A stretch of DNA of 64,000 nucleotides, from the NCBI RefSeq assembly GCF_013205055.1, contig NZ_JABMLF010000001.1, positions 806,001 to 870,000 on the forward strand. The letters are read 5' to 3'. Below are positions 42,131-53,960 of the stretch, piece by piece; position 1 is the stretch's first letter; the number at the start of each line of letters is the position of its first letter. The position numbers and the translations under genes are program-made. The stretch is from Rathayibacter sp. VKM Ac-2856. GTDB lineage: Bacteria; Actinomycetota; Actinomycetes; Actinomycetales; Microbacteriaceae. The notes beneath the pieces are model-generated. The model was given only the letters and a program-made list of their open reading frames with translations. It had not been told where the DNA came from and made no database searches.

Positions 42131-42625
42131 ATGAGAACGACTCCCCAGCACGTGCGACGAACGGACAGCCCCCTCGGCCGGATCGAGGTCGGCAGCGACG
42201 GGGAATCGATCGTCTCCCTGGCGATCGAGAGCGGCGGCGCGCTCCCCCACGATCATCTGGCCGAGGCCGCCCTGCCGGTCCTCGACTCCGCGGTCGACCA
42301 GCTCGACGCCTACTTCGCCGGTGAGCGTCGCACCTTCGACCTTCCCCTGCTCCTGCGCGGCACTCCCTTCCAGCTCGAGATCTGGGGAGCGCTGCAGGGC
42401 ATCGGCTTCGGCGAGATCACCTCCTACGGCGCCCTCGGTCTGGCGACCGGTCGAGCCCGCGCCGGGCGGCCCATCGGCGGTGCGATCGGCGCGAACCCGA
42501 TCCCTATCCTCGTCGGCTGCCACCGCGTCCTCGCCGGGAACGGGCGGATCACCGGATTCAGCGCGGGCGAGGGGATCGTCACGAAGGCCTGGCTGCTCGA
42601 CCACGAGGGGATCGCCCACCGATGA
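42131..42625 (+). CDS. ogt: Methylated-DNA-[protein]-cysteine S-methyltransferase
   Basis: A 164-residue suicide repair protein that removes methyl groups from O6-methylguanine. The acceptor is Cys130 in ILVGCHRVLAGNG, where the usual PCHRV reads GCHRV. The helix-turn-helix GEITSYGALGLATG and the Asn in GAIGANPIPI are present, as is the TGFSAGEG loop. No Ada-type regulatory domain is attached. Its stop overlaps the start of tag (ATGA), which places two alkylation repair functions in one operon. Confidence 0.9.
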   Translation: MRTTPQHVRRTDSPLGRIEVGSDGESIVSLAIESGGALPHDHLAEAALPVLDSAVDQLDAYFAGERRTFDLPLLLRGTPFQLEIWGALQGIGFGEITSYGALGLATGRARAGRPIGGAIGANPIPILVGCHRVLAGNGRITGFSAGEGIVTKAWLLDHEGIAHR

Positions 42626-43218
42626 CCGCGGACGACGGACTGATCACCGACGCGGACGGCGTCGTCCGCTGCGCCTGGAGCGGCGACGACGTGGAGTACC
42701 GCCGCTACCACGACGAGGAGTGGGGCGTCCCCCTGCACGGCGACCGCCCGCTGTTCGAGAAGATCTGCCTCGAGGGCTTCCAGGCCGGCCTCTCCTGGAT
42801 CACGATCCTCCGGAAGCGCCCGCGGTTCCGCGAGCTCTTCCACGGCTTCGAGCTCGAGGCGGTCGCGGCGATGGACGCGGACGACGTGGACCGGCTGATG
42901 GACGACACCGGCATCATCCGCAACCGCGGGAAGATCCTCGCCACGATCGGCAACGCGCAGGCGGCCCTCGCCCTGCGCGATCGGGACGGCGAGGGGGCCC
43001 TCGACCGGCTCGTCTGGTCCTTCGAGGAGGAGGCACCCGCCGACCGCGTCGTCCGGCCGGCCGACGTCCCCGCGTCGACGCCGGCCTCCCTGGTACTCTC
43101 GAAGGCGCTGCGCGCGGCGGGCTTCCGCTTCGTCGGGCCGACGACGATGTACGCGCTGCTGCAGTCCGCCGGCGTGGTCGACGACCACCTCACCGGCTGC
43201 TTCCGCGCGCGCCGCTGA
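42622..43218 (+). CDS. tag: DNA-3-methyladenine glycosylase I
   Basis: A 198-residue glycosylase that excises 3-methyladenine. The zinc site residues Cys17, His30, His189 and Cys193 have the same spacing as in the E. coli enzyme (13 and 4 residues). The HDEEWGVPLHGDRPLFE and LEGFQAGLSWITIL segments carry the catalytic Glu and base pocket. It is translationally coupled to ogt. Confidence 0.93.
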   Translation: MTADDGLITDADGVVRCAWSGDDVEYRRYHDEEWGVPLHGDRPLFEKICLEGFQAGLSWITILRKRPRFRELFHGFELEAVAAMDADDVDRLMDDTGIIRNRGKILATIGNAQAALALRDRDGEGALDRLVWSFEEEAPADRVVRPADVPASTPASLVLSKALRAAGFRFVGPTTMYALLQSAGVVDDHLTGCFRARR

Positions 43219-43249
43219 TCTCCAGGCCGACGGCAGCGGGTCGACGTCC

Positions 43250-44002
43250 TCAGGCCGACGGCACCACGAGATCGAGCTCGCCGCTGTCGGCGTTGCGCTC
43301 CAGCTCGAAGCCGCGACCCGCCGACCACGCGACGAGCTCGGCGAGAGACGAGGCCTCGACGGCGTCCTCAGCGAGCGCGCGGACGAAGAGCCCCTTGCCC
43401 TGCTTGTTGAAGTGGGCGAGGTTCCGCAGCTGCCCCGACGCGTCCCGGGAGCGGACACGGACGAAGAAGCGCCCCTCGCGCGGCTCGAGCGGGCCGAGAG
43501 CCGCGTAGGACTCGCTGCGCAGATCCAGCACGAGACCGTCGAGCGCGGACAGCTCGCGTCCCGCGTCCGCCGCCCACCAGCGCTTCAGCGGCATGCCGGG
43601 GACGCGGGAGTCGTGCGACAGCCGGTAGGCCGGGATCCCGTCGAGGCCGCGCACCGGACCCCAGAGCGCCGACTGCACCACCACGATCCGCCCGAGGACC
43701 GCGCGCGCCGCCTCCGACAGCGACGCGGCGTCGAGAGCGTCGTAGAGCACACCGTCGAAGCGATCGACCGCGGCCATCGCGGGCGCCGAGAGCAGTGCCG
43801 CATTGCGATCGATCTCCCCGAGCTGGCGCGGCCCGAGCTTCAGCGCCTTCGCGGAGGCGTCCCGATCCCCCGCTAGCGCGACGAGTGCGTCCCGCAGGGC
43901 GTTCCGGCGCTCGAGCAGAGCCGGGAAGGCGAGGTCCTCGACCCGGAACTCGGCCGAGCCGCCGTCGCGCTTGGTCTCGGACGGGGGCAGCAGGACGTGC
44001 AC
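43250..44002 (-). CDS. yaaA: YaaA/DUF328-family peroxide stress protein
   Basis: A 250-residue protein of the YaaA family, which in E. coli lowers free iron during peroxide stress and binds DNA. The N-terminus VHVLLPPSETKRDGG and the segments LYDALDA, VVQSALWGPVRGLDGIPAYRL and HFNKQGKG are characteristic. The GTG at 44002 starts directly at the conserved strand; no clear ribosome-binding site or promoter could be seen. It follows the ATP synthase operon terminator on the same strand. Confidence 0.87.
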   Translation of the reverse strand: MHVLLPPSETKRDGGSAEFRVEDLAFPALLERRNALRDALVALAGDRDASAKALKLGPRQLGEIDRNAALLSAPAMAAVDRFDGVLYDALDAASLSEAARAVLGRIVVVQSALWGPVRGLDGIPAYRLSHDSRVPGMPLKRWWAADAGRELSALDGLVLDLRSESYAALGPLEPREGRFFVRVRSRDASGQLRNLAHFNKQGKGLFVRALAEDAVEASSLAELVAWSAGRGFELERNADSGELDLVVPSA

Positions 44003-44075
44003 GTGACTCCCTCGGGGATGCGGGCGCGCCGGACGGCACGCGGGACGGGCGCGGCACGGGTGTGCCGGACACGAC

Positions 44076-44114
44076 GGAGGGGCCGGGTGATCGCGATGAT
44101 CACCCGGCCCCTCC
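44076..44114 (-). terminator. Terminator of the ATP synthase operon
   Basis: A perfect 17-bp stem (44076-44092 with 44098-44114) around a 5-base loop GCGAT, beginning 25 bases after the atpC stop codon. It is the strongest hairpin terminator in the window. Confidence 0.85.
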
Positions 44115-44139
44115 GGTCGCCGCTCGAGGCGGCGGGTCA

Positions 44140-44403
44140 TCAGACGAGCGCGGCCTCGCGGGCCACGACGGTGACGACGTCGTTCTCGACGGACAGGAAG
44201 CCGTCGTCCGCCTGGGCGGTGATGCGGCTGCCGTCCACGGCCGTGACGCGGACCTCGCCCGAGGCGAGGATCGCGAGCATCGGCTCGTGACCGACCAGGA
44301 TGCCGATCTCGCCCTCGACGGTGCGGGCCGAGATCTGCTTCGCCTCGCCCGCCCACACCTCCGCATTCGCGGAGACGACGCTGACCTTCAGGGTCCCGGC
44401 CAT
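44140..44403 (-). CDS. atpC: ATP synthase F1 epsilon subunit, short form
   Basis: An 87-residue subunit of the central stalk. The N-terminal beta-sandwich is complete (KVSVVSANAEVWAGEAKQI, GEIGILVGHEPMLAIL), but the C-terminal two-helix domain, which in E. coli (139 residues) inhibits ATP hydrolysis, is missing. I believe this short form is normal in related actinobacteria. The ATG at 44403 lies 2 bases after the atpD stop codon and was preferred over an upstream in-frame ATG inside atpD. Confidence 0.93.
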   Translation of the reverse strand: MAGTLKVSVVSANAEVWAGEAKQISARTVEGEIGILVGHEPMLAILASGEVRVTAVDGSRITAQADDGFLSVENDVVTVVAREAALV

Positions 44404-44405
44404 GA

Positions 44406-46845
<2,440 letters not shown>

Positions 46846-46887
46846 GTGTCTCCTGTAGTCCTTCTCTGAATCGTCGAGGGGTCGCTG

Positions 46888-48525
46888 TTAGCGACGGCCC
46901 TTGACGATCTTCTCCTGGCCGACCTCGTCGGCCGAGATCGCCTTGTGCTCCTCGCGCCCGACCGAGGCGAGCGGCTTGCCCTCACCGGTCTGGAACTCGA
47001 GCTTGAAGCCGTCGACGGCACGGTGCAGCTCGGCGACGGTGTCGTCGGAGAGCACGTTCGTGTCGCGCAGCGTGGAGAGGACCTGCGTGTTGCGGCCCAG
47101 GTAGTCGAGCAGCTCGCGCTCGAAGCGCAGCACGTCGGGGACGGGCACCTCGTCGAGCTTGCCGTTCGTTCCGGCCCAGATCGAGACGACCTGCTCCTCG
47201 ACGGGGTACGGCGAGTACTGCGGCTGCTTGAGCAGCTCGGTCAGGCGGGCGCCGCGGGCGAGCTGGCGGCGCGAAGCGGCGTCCAGGTCGGACGCGAACA
47301 TCGCGAACGCCTCGAGCGAGCGGTACTGCGCCAGCTCGAGCTTCAGCGTTCCGGAGACCTTCTTGATCGACTTGACCTGAGCGTCACCGCCGACTCGCGA
47401 GACCGAGATTCCCACGTCGACCGCCGGACGCTGGTTGGCGTTGAAGAGGTCGGACTGGAGGAAGATCTGGCCGTCGGTGATCGAGATCACGTTGGTCGGG
47501 ATGTACGCCGAGACGTCGTTCGCCTTGGTCTCGATGATCGGGAGACCCGTCATCGAGCCGGCGCCGAGCTCGTCGGACAGCTTCGCGCAGCGCTCCAGCA
47601 GACGGGAGTGCAGGTAGAAGACGTCGCCGGGGTACGCCTCGCGTCCCGGCGGGCGGCGCAGGAGGAGCGACACGGCGCGGTAGGCCTCGGCCTGCTTCGA
47701 CAGGTCGTCGAAGATGATCAGGACGTGCTTGCCGCCGTACATCCAGTGCTGGCCGATGGCCGAGCCGGTGTAGGGGGCGAGGTACTTGAAGCCGGCGGGG
47801 TCGGAGGCGGGGGACGCGACGATCGTCGTGTACTCCATCGCTCCGGCGTCCTCGAGCGCGCCCTTCACCGAGGCGATGGTCGAGCCCTTCTGGCCGATCG
47901 CGACGTAGATGCAGCGGACCTGCTTGTTCGTGTCGCCGGACTCCCAGTTGGCCTTCTGGTTGATGATCGTGTCGATCGCGATGGCCGTCTTGCCGGTCTG
48001 GCGGTCGCCGATGATGAGCTGGCGCTGGCCGCGGCCGACCGGGATCATCGCGTCGATGGCCTTGATGCCGGTCTGCAGCGGCTCGTGGACCGACTTGCGC
48101 GACATGACGCCGGGAGCCTGGAGCTCGAGGGCGCGGCGGCCCTCGGAGGCGATGTCGCCGAGTCCGTCGATCGGGTTGCCGAGCGGGTCGACGACGCGGC
48201 CGAGGTAGCCGTCGCCGACGGGGACGGAGAGGACCTCGCCGGTGCGGGTGACCTCCATGCCCTCCTCGATGCCGGAGAACTCGCCGAGGACGACGACGCC
48301 GATCTCGTTCTCGTCGAGGTTCTGGGCGAGGCCCAGGACGCCGTTGGAGAAGCGGATCAGCTCGTTCGCCATGACGCCGGGGAGACCCTCGACGTGGGCG
48401 ATGCCGTCGGCGGCGTCGATGACGTAGCCGACCTCGGTGGTGGACGCCTTGCCCGGCTCGTACGACGAGACGAAGTCCTTCAGCGCGTCGCGGATCTCAT
48501 CCGGGCTGATGGTGATATCTGCCAT
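46888..48525 (-). CDS. atpA: ATP synthase F1 alpha subunit
   Basis: A 545-residue non-catalytic nucleotide-binding subunit. Walker A is GDRQTGKT at 173-180, and the arginine finger segment is [20 protein letters not shown]. The C-terminus has an extension of about 35 residues beyond the E. coli length ([16 protein letters not shown]), a feature known from actinobacteria and implicated in mycobacteria in suppressing ATP hydrolysis. Start ATG has AGGAATT upstream. A 112-base gap with a GC hairpin separates it from atpH. Confidence 0.97.
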   Translation of the reverse strand: MADITISPDEIRDALKDFVSSYEPGKASTTEVGYVIDAADGIAHVEGLPGVMANELIRFSNGVLGLAQNLDENEIGVVVLGEFSGIEEGMEVTRTGEVLSVPVGDGYLGRVVDPLGNPIDGLGDIASEGRRALELQAPGVMSRKSVHEPLQTGIKAIDAMIPVGRGQRQLIIGDRQTGKTAIAIDTIINQKANWESGDTNKQVRCIYVAIGQKGSTIASVKGALEDAGAMEYTTIVASPASDPAGFKYLAPYTGSAIGQHWMYGGKHVLIIFDDLSKQAEAYRAVSLLLRRPPGREAYPGDVFYLHSRLLERCAKLSDELGAGSMTGLPIIETKANDVSAYIPTNVISITDGQIFLQSDLFNANQRPAVDVGISVSRVGGDAQVKSIKKVSGTLKLELAQYRSLEAFAMFASDLDAASRRQLARGARLTELLKQPQYSPYPVEEQVVSIWAGTNGKLDEVPVPDVLRFERELLDYLGRNTQVLSTLRDTNVLSDDTVAELHRAVDGFKLEFQTGEGKPLASVGREEHKAISADEVGQEKIVKGRR

Positions 48526-48637
48526 GGGAATTCCTATTCGTTGGGTCCGTGCGAGCCGAAGCGGTCGTCGGGGCCTGACCTGGGTGGTGCGGAGGTCGGA
48601 GGCGGCGCGAGCCGCTCCCTGAGGATACGTGCGTCCG

Positions 48638-49432
48638 TCAGGACGCGAGCTGGAGCTTCAGGTCGGACAGCCGCGCCGAGACGGTGCCGTCGATGACCTC
48701 GTCGCCGACGTTCAGTCGCATCCCGCCCAGGAGGGAGGGGTCGACCAGCACGTTGACGGAGACCGGGCGGCCGTACTGGCGCGTGAGCGCCGAGCGGAGC
48801 CGGTCGAGCTGCTCGGGGTGCAGGGGCGCCGCGACCGAGACCGTGGCGATGGTGAAGCCGCCCTGGTCGGCGACGATTCCCGCTGCGAAGCGGACGAGCT
48901 CGGGGACGCGGCGACCGCGCGGGTGCGCGATCAGCTGACGCAGGATGGCGAGCGTCTCCGCCGACGCCTTGCCCTCGAGGAGCCGCTGGATCAGCGAGAC
49001 CTTCGAGTCGGCGGCGGCGAGCTTGCTGCCGAGCGCCAGCTCGAGGCCGGCGTCGGACGAGACGACCGCGCCGAACATCTGCAGCTCGCGCTCGATCGAG
49101 ACGCCCTCGGGTGCGGAGGACGCGATCGCGCGGACCCCCACCTCCTCGATCCCGGCGACCAGGTCGCTCGGGCTCGACCAGCGGTGGCCGGCGATGACGG
49201 TGAGCAGGCGCTTGGCGGAGACGTCGAAGGGGGCGAACACGCGGGCCACCAGGGCACGCTTGCTCGCCGCCTCCACGCTCGGGTCCGAGAGGGCCGAGCG
49301 GAGCTGCGCCTGCGAGTCGATGACCCGGGCCGCTTCGAAGAGCTGCTGAGCCGCCTCGAGCGGGACGTGACCGCCGAAGGCGGACAGCTCCGCCTTCGCG
49401 GCGGTCAGGGCCTGTCGTGACGCGCTGCCCAT
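48638..49432 (-). CDS. atpH: ATP synthase F1 delta subunit
   Basis: A 264-residue peripheral-stalk subunit, longer than the E. coli subunit (177) because of an extended N-terminal helical part, as in other actinobacteria without the mycobacterial b-delta fusion. The conserved C-terminal region [19 protein letters not shown] is intact. Its ATG overlaps the atpF stop codon (ATGA). Confidence 0.93.
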   Translation of the reverse strand: MGSASRQALTAAKAELSAFGGHVPLEAAQQLFEAARVIDSQAQLRSALSDPSVEAASKRALVARVFAPFDVSAKRLLTVIAGHRWSSPSDLVAGIEEVGVRAIASSAPEGVSIERELQMFGAVVSSDAGLELALGSKLAAADSKVSLIQRLLEGKASAETLAILRQLIAHPRGRRVPELVRFAAGIVADQGGFTIATVSVAAPLHPEQLDRLRSALTRQYGRPVSVNVLVDPSLLGGMRLNVGDEVIDGTVSARLSDLKLQLAS

Positions 49433-49989
49433 CAGCTGTTCGCCTTCTCCGAGGCCTCGAGGTCGGCGAGGAAGCGGTCCACGATCGCGGACGCCTTCGC
49501 GTCGTCGTTGAGGCTCTCGCCGATCACGCCGGAGGCGAGATCGATGGCGAGGGTTCCGACTTCGGAGCGCAGAGCGACGACGGCGGCCTGACGGTCCGCC
49601 TCGATCTGTGCGTGCGCGTTCTGGAGGATGCGCTCGGCCTCGACCTGCGCCTGCTCCTTCTTCGCCGCCACGATCGCGTTGCCGTCGGCGTTCGCCTTCT
49701 CGCGGATCACTCCGGCCTCGGCGCGAGCCTCGGCCAGCTGAGCGGTGTACTTCTCGAGAGCGATCTCAGCCTGTCGCTGGGCCTCGTCGGCCTTCGCGAT
49801 GTTCCCCTCGATCGCCGCGGAGCGCGCGTCGAGCATCGTCTGGATGCGCGGCAGGACCAGCTTCCAGAAGAAGAACAGCAGGATGAGGAAGATCACCCCC
49901 GACCAGAAGAAGTCGTAGAACTCCGGGATCAGAATGACCGCGGGGACGTCACCTTCTTCCGCAGCGATGTTCACAGCGGTGCTGAACAC
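49432..49989 (-). CDS. atpF: ATP synthase F0 b subunit
   Basis: A 185-residue stator subunit with one membrane helix (about 28-48, FFWSGVIFLILLFFFWKLVL) and a long Ala/Glu-rich coiled helix after it that reaches delta. A short extracellular N-terminus of about 25 residues precedes the helix. GTG start; 2 bases after the atpE stop codon; overlaps atpH by 4 bases. Confidence 0.95.
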   Translation of the reverse strand: MFSTAVNIAAEEGDVPAVILIPEFYDFFWSGVIFLILLFFFWKLVLPRIQTMLDARSAAIEGNIAKADEAQRQAEIALEKYTAQLAEARAEAGVIREKANADGNAIVAAKKEQAQVEAERILQNAHAQIEADRQAAVVALRSEVGTLAIDLASGVIGESLNDDAKASAIVDRFLADLEASEKANS

Positions 49990-49991
49990 GA

Positions 49992-50240
<249 letters not shown>

Positions 50241-50287
50241 TCAGTGGGGTGATCGTGTGAACGGGCGGGAGCCCGTGAGTAGTGGGG

Positions 50288-51091
50288 TCAGTGCTCCTCG
50301 GCGACGGCCAACTGGATGTAGACCGCAGCGAGGAGAGTGAAGATGTAGGCCTGCAGCACCGCGACCAGCAGCTCGAAGAGCGTGAAGGCGCCGCCGAAGG
50401 CGAAGGTCACGACACCGAAGAGCTTGAAGCCCGGGTCGATCTGCGAGCTGAAGAGGAAGAACTGCGTGGCGGAGAAGCACAGCACGAGGAGCAGGTGCCC
50501 GACGATCATGTTCATCACGAGCCGCAGCGCGAGCGAGAGCGGACGGATGATGAACGTCTGCAGCAGCTCGATCGGCGTGAGGATGAAGTAGATCAGGAAC
50601 GGGGCTCCGGGCGGGAAGAGGGCGTTCTTGAAGAAGCCCATCCCCCGGTCCTTGATGCCGGCGTAGATGAAGGTGACGTAGGCCACCAGACCGAGGAAGA
50701 GCGGCATGCCCACGACCGACGTTCCCGCGATGTTCAGGAACGGGACGATTCCGGTGAGGTTCATCGCGATGATCGCGAAGAAGATCGTCACCAGGATCGG
50801 CAGGAACCGGCGCGCGTCCTTCTCGCCGAGGATGTCCTTCGCGATCGTCACGCGGACGAAGTCGAAGGCCATCTCCACGACGCTCTGGAAGCGTCCCGGG
50901 ACGATGCGCATCTTGCGCGTCCCGAGGTAGAAGAACAGCATCAGTGCGATGACCGCGATGAAGCGGACCAGCATGACGCGGTTGATCTCGAAAGGGGTTC
51001 CCTCGAAGAGGAAACCGGGCGGGAAGAACTCGGAGATCGACGGGGTGTGGAAGTCACTCTCACCGGTCGAGGACGAGACCAACAGGGTCAC
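50288..51091 (-). CDS. atpB: ATP synthase F0 a subunit
   Basis: A 267-residue membrane subunit that forms the proton half-channels. The essential arginine is in PLSLALRLVMNMIVGHLLL, and the C-terminal helix ends AYIFTLLAAVYIQLA. The start is uncertain. The GTG at 51091 gives a family-like length and places SDFHTPSISEFFPP near the N-terminus. A GTG at 51169 would add 26 residues, and AGGAG lies before a CTG at 51106. The 263 bases upstream contain no other gene; a GGGGATTTGACCCC inverted repeat at about 51278-51291 and a TACAGT box nearby may belong to the operon promoter. Confidence 0.9.
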   Translation of the reverse strand: MTLLVSSSTGESDFHTPSISEFFPPGFLFEGTPFEINRVMLVRFIAVIALMLFFYLGTRKMRIVPGRFQSVVEMAFDFVRVTIAKDILGEKDARRFLPILVTIFFAIIAMNLTGIVPFLNIAGTSVVGMPLFLGLVAYVTFIYAGIKDRGMGFFKNALFPPGAPFLIYFILTPIELLQTFIIRPLSLALRLVMNMIVGHLLLVLCFSATQFFLFSSQIDPGFKLFGVVTFAFGGAFTLFELLVAVLQAYIFTLLAAVYIQLAVAEEH

Positions 51092-51354
51092 AGCGTTAGC
51101 AAACAGCGCTAGCTCCTGGAATTCGGGGCGTGGCACGTGGCAGACGGACGACGTGAGTCGTACGGACACAACGCTCTCGCGACGACGAAAGGTGGGGTAT
51201 TCCGCTCGGACGGCGTTCGCACTCGGCGATCGACATCAACGATGAGACGACCTGAGGACGGGCACACGTCGCCTGCGGGGATTTGACCCCACTGTAGCAA
51301 CAGAACGGCCTGAGAGCCGAATCGTGATCCTCTCAGACACCGTTCGGGCGGCGC

Positions 51355-51798
51355 TCATCGAGCGATGTCGCTGACATTCGCCATGCGCGAGCGGGACACG
51401 ACGAGCACGTCGATGACCAGGGATCCGAGCACCGCGGCGATGATCGTGACGAACATCGCGGTGCTGTTCAGCCACGGCTGGTCGCGCAGAACGAGCGCCG
51501 CGATCACGAACAGCACGAACTTGGCGAGCCAGGTGCCGAGCACCACGGCGAAGAAGCCGCCGATGTCCATCCGGTTGGCGACGAGGATGCTGGCGGCAGT
51601 GAGGGCCACCATCACTCCCCCGACGACCGCTCCGATCAGGGCGCCGATCGCGCCCTCGCCGCCGGCGGCGAGGAAGCCGATCACCGAGCCGACGACGGCG
51701 AGGACGAGGACGAAGACCCCGCCGACCACGAGCGTGCGCCGCAGGACGGGCACGGAGGCGGGCTGGGGGCGGGAGGCGGCCGGGGAGGCTCCGGTCAT
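51355..51798 (-). CDS. AtpI-like small membrane protein
   Basis: A 147-residue protein with four membrane helices (about 20-45, 53-75, 82-106 and 110-135) and a short hydrophilic N-terminus. Position just upstream of atpB and helix pattern suggest the ATP synthase protein I group, which assists assembly of the c ring or supplies magnesium; sequence similarity of this family is weak, so this rests mostly on context. Its ATG overlaps the stop of wecA. Confidence 0.7.
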   Translation of the reverse strand: MTGASPAASRPQPASVPVLRRTLVVGGVFVLVLAVVGSVIGFLAAGGEGAIGALIGAVVGGVMVALTAASILVANRMDIGGFFAVVLGTWLAKFVLFVIAALVLRDQPWLNSTAMFVTIIAAVLGSLVIDVLVVSRSRMANVSDIAR

Positions 51799-53036
51799 GA
51801 TGCTTCTTTCCGCGCCGAATGCGGCGCTGTCGTGTCGCGTCCGAGCGGGAGCCCGATCGGCGACCGGTTCGCGTCCGTCTCGGACGCGCGATCGAGGGGG
51901 TCGAGGACGGGGGACGCCTCCGCCGACTGCGCCGCCGCCTCGAGCCGCTTGCGGCGGCTGAGCGGCAGGAGCGTGACGACGGTGCAGACGAGGAGCCCGA
52001 CGGCGAGGAAGGCCAGCGGCACCCAGATCACGTCGACCACGAACATGAGCAGGCAGCTGAAGGCGACGACCGCCGTCCAGGCGTAGAAGATCAGCACCGC
52101 GTGCAGGTGCGAGTGGCCCATGTCGAGCAGGCGGTGGTGCAGGTGCTTCCGGTCGGCGCTGAACGGCGACTTCCCGGCGCGCAGGCGGCGGATCACCGCG
52201 AGACCGAAGTCCATCAGCGGGACGACCAGGATGGCGAACGGCAGGATGATCGGGATGAAGGCCGGCAGCAGCTCCTTCGCCCCGAGCTGGGACGGGTCGA
52301 TCTGACCCGTGACCGCGATGGCCGACGTCGCCATCAGCATCCCGACGAGCAGCGCTCCCCCGTCGCCCATGAACATCTTCGCGGGCCGCCAGTTGATGGG
52401 CAGGAACCCGGCGCACGCGCCGACGAGGACCACCGCGATGAGCGACGCCAGGTTGAAGTAGTCGGTCGGCGAGGTCTGCTGCACCAGCAGGTAGCTGTAG
52501 AGGAAGAACACGCCGTTGGCGATCAGGGCGACGCCGGCGACGAGACCGTCGAGTCCGTCGATGAAGTTCAGCGCGTTGGTGACGAGCACGATCGCCAGGA
52601 CGGTGATGATCAGCGACATCCAGGGCGAGCCGACGGTCAGACCGCCGATCGGGAGCGAGACGATCTGCACGCCCTTCCAGGCGATCAGACCCGCCGCGAT
52701 CATCTGCCCGGCGAGCTTCGTCGTCCAGTCGAGGTCCCAGATGTCGTCGGCCACGCCGATCAGGACGATCAGGAGGCTCGCGCCGAGGATGGCGAGGATC
52801 GGCTCGGGGTTGGCGAACACCAGCCGGAAGTAGGGCAGCTGCGAGGCGATGCCGAAGCCGACCAGGATCCCGAGGAACATCGCGATCCCGCCGAGGCGCG
52901 GGGTCGGGCGGGTGTGCATGTCGCGGACCCGGATCGCCGGGTAGAGCCGGAACCTCAGGCTGAGCTTCCAGATGACCCAGGAGAGACCGCAGGTCACGAC
53001 CGCGACGGCGAGCGAGACCAGGGCGAAGGTGATCAT
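51795..53036 (-). CDS. wecA: Undecaprenyl/decaprenyl-phosphate GlcNAc-1-phosphate transferase (WecA/TagO-like)
   Basis: A 413-residue polytopic membrane enzyme that starts cell-wall glycopolymer or arabinogalactan-type linker synthesis by moving GlcNAc-1-phosphate to a polyprenyl carrier. Key cytoplasmic motifs are GVADDIWDLD, NALNFIDGLDGLVAG with the catalytic aspartates, KMFMGDGGALL and DRKHLHHRLLDMG, the sugar-nucleotide loop. A roughly 60-residue soluble tail rich in charged residues extends the C-terminus. It is coupled to the AtpI-like gene and 3 bases downstream of sua5. Confidence 0.93.
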   Translation of the reverse strand: MITFALVSLAVAVVTCGLSWVIWKLSLRFRLYPAIRVRDMHTRPTPRLGGIAMFLGILVGFGIASQLPYFRLVFANPEPILAILGASLLIVLIGVADDIWDLDWTTKLAGQMIAAGLIAWKGVQIVSLPIGGLTVGSPWMSLIITVLAIVLVTNALNFIDGLDGLVAGVALIANGVFFLYSYLLVQQTSPTDYFNLASLIAVVLVGACAGFLPINWRPAKMFMGDGGALLVGMLMATSAIAVTGQIDPSQLGAKELLPAFIPIILPFAILVVPLMDFGLAVIRRLRAGKSPFSADRKHLHHRLLDMGHSHLHAVLIFYAWTAVVAFSCLLMFVVDVIWVPLAFLAVGLLVCTVVTLLPLSRRKRLEAAAQSAEASPVLDPLDRASETDANRSPIGLPLGRDTTAPHSARKEAS

Positions 53037-53039
53037 CGG

Positions 53040-53945
53040 CTACTCACCCGGGGTGGAGTCGGTGCGCGCGGTTCCGCTCGCCGCCGGCTCGTCCTGCACC
53101 TGGGCGCGCGACGCCCAGTCCGGCCGTGCCGTGGGAGCGGGGCGCTCCTCGGCGACGGGTGCCGCGTCGTCGTCCTCGACGGTCGGGTCGCTCAGCTCGG
53201 TGGAGGCGTCGTAGGAGGGGCTCGGCGTGGGGACCTCCGGCTCCTCGGCCGTGGCGATGCCGTCGAGCAGCAGGTCGCCGACGACCTCGCGGATGCTCTC
53301 GGCCGAGACGACGCCCTGGCGGAGGATGCGCAGGGTGCCGCCTTCGAAGCTGAGGGCGGTCGCGTCGACGATCGTGGAGGACTCGCTCGCGCCGGCGGGG
53401 CGGTCGGCGTAGCGGCTGCCTGCGGCACCGGCGTCGAGGTAGACGTCCACGGAGTCGCCGAGCTGATCGAGCGCCTCCTGCGCGGTGGTCGCGGACGGAC
53501 GGCCGGTGCGGTTCGCGGAGGAGACCGCGAGCGGCCCCGTCTCGGCCAGCAGCTCGAGGGTGACCGGGTTGTCGGGCATGCGCAGCGCCACGGTCCCCCG
53601 GGTCTCGCCCAGGTCCCAGACGAGGGAGGGCTGGGCGTGCAGGACGATCGTGAGGCCGCCCGGCCAGAAGGCCTTCGCGAGCTCGCGGACCGCCTCGGGC
53701 ACGTTCTCGGCGAGGGCGTCGAGCGCGGCGACGTCGCCGATGAGGACGGGCGGCGGCGACTGCCGGGTCCGCCCCTTCGCATCGAGGAGGCGCTGCACGG
53801 CGGCGGCGTCGAAGGCGTTCGCCGCGATCCCGTAGACCGTGTCGGTCGGCAGGACGACGAGCTCACCCCGGCCGATCGCCGTGCGCGCGAGACGGGTGCC
53901 GGTCAGGAGGTCCGTGTCGACGGAGCAGTCGTAGATGCGAGCCAT
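53040..53945 (-). CDS. L-threonylcarbamoyladenylate synthase (Sua5/YrdC/YwlC family)
   Basis: A 301-residue enzyme that makes threonylcarbamoyl-AMP from threonine, bicarbonate and ATP for the t6A37 modification of tRNA. The N-terminal 215 residues are the YrdC domain: LPTDTVYGIAANA, the KGRTRQSPPPVLI basic motif and SSANRTGRPSATT. The last 80 residues are an acidic, low-complexity Pro/Thr/Asp tail and not the Sua5 C-terminal domain. Usually prmC lies just upstream; here the next gene is a divergent glycosyltransferase. The ATG at 53945 has TATCAT 9 bases upstream. Confidence 0.9.
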   Translation of the reverse strand: MARIYDCSVDTDLLTGTRLARTAIGRGELVVLPTDTVYGIAANAFDAAAVQRLLDAKGRTRQSPPPVLIGDVAALDALAENVPEAVRELAKAFWPGGLTIVLHAQPSLVWDLGETRGTVALRMPDNPVTLELLAETGPLAVSSANRTGRPSATTAQEALDQLGDSVDVYLDAGAAGSRYADRPAGASESSTIVDATALSFEGGTLRILRQGVVSAESIREVVGDLLLDGIATAEEPEVPTPSPSYDASTELSDPTVEDDDAAPVAEERPAPTARPDWASRAQVQDEPAASGTARTDSTPGE

Positions 53946-53954
53946 AACGCGGCA

Positions 53955-53960
53955 ATGATA
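53955..53960 (-). promoter_or_regulatory. -10 box (TATCAT) for sua5-wecA-atpI
   Basis: It ends 9 bases before the sua5 ATG, giving an almost leaderless transcript that could extend into the ATP synthase genes. Confidence 0.45.
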
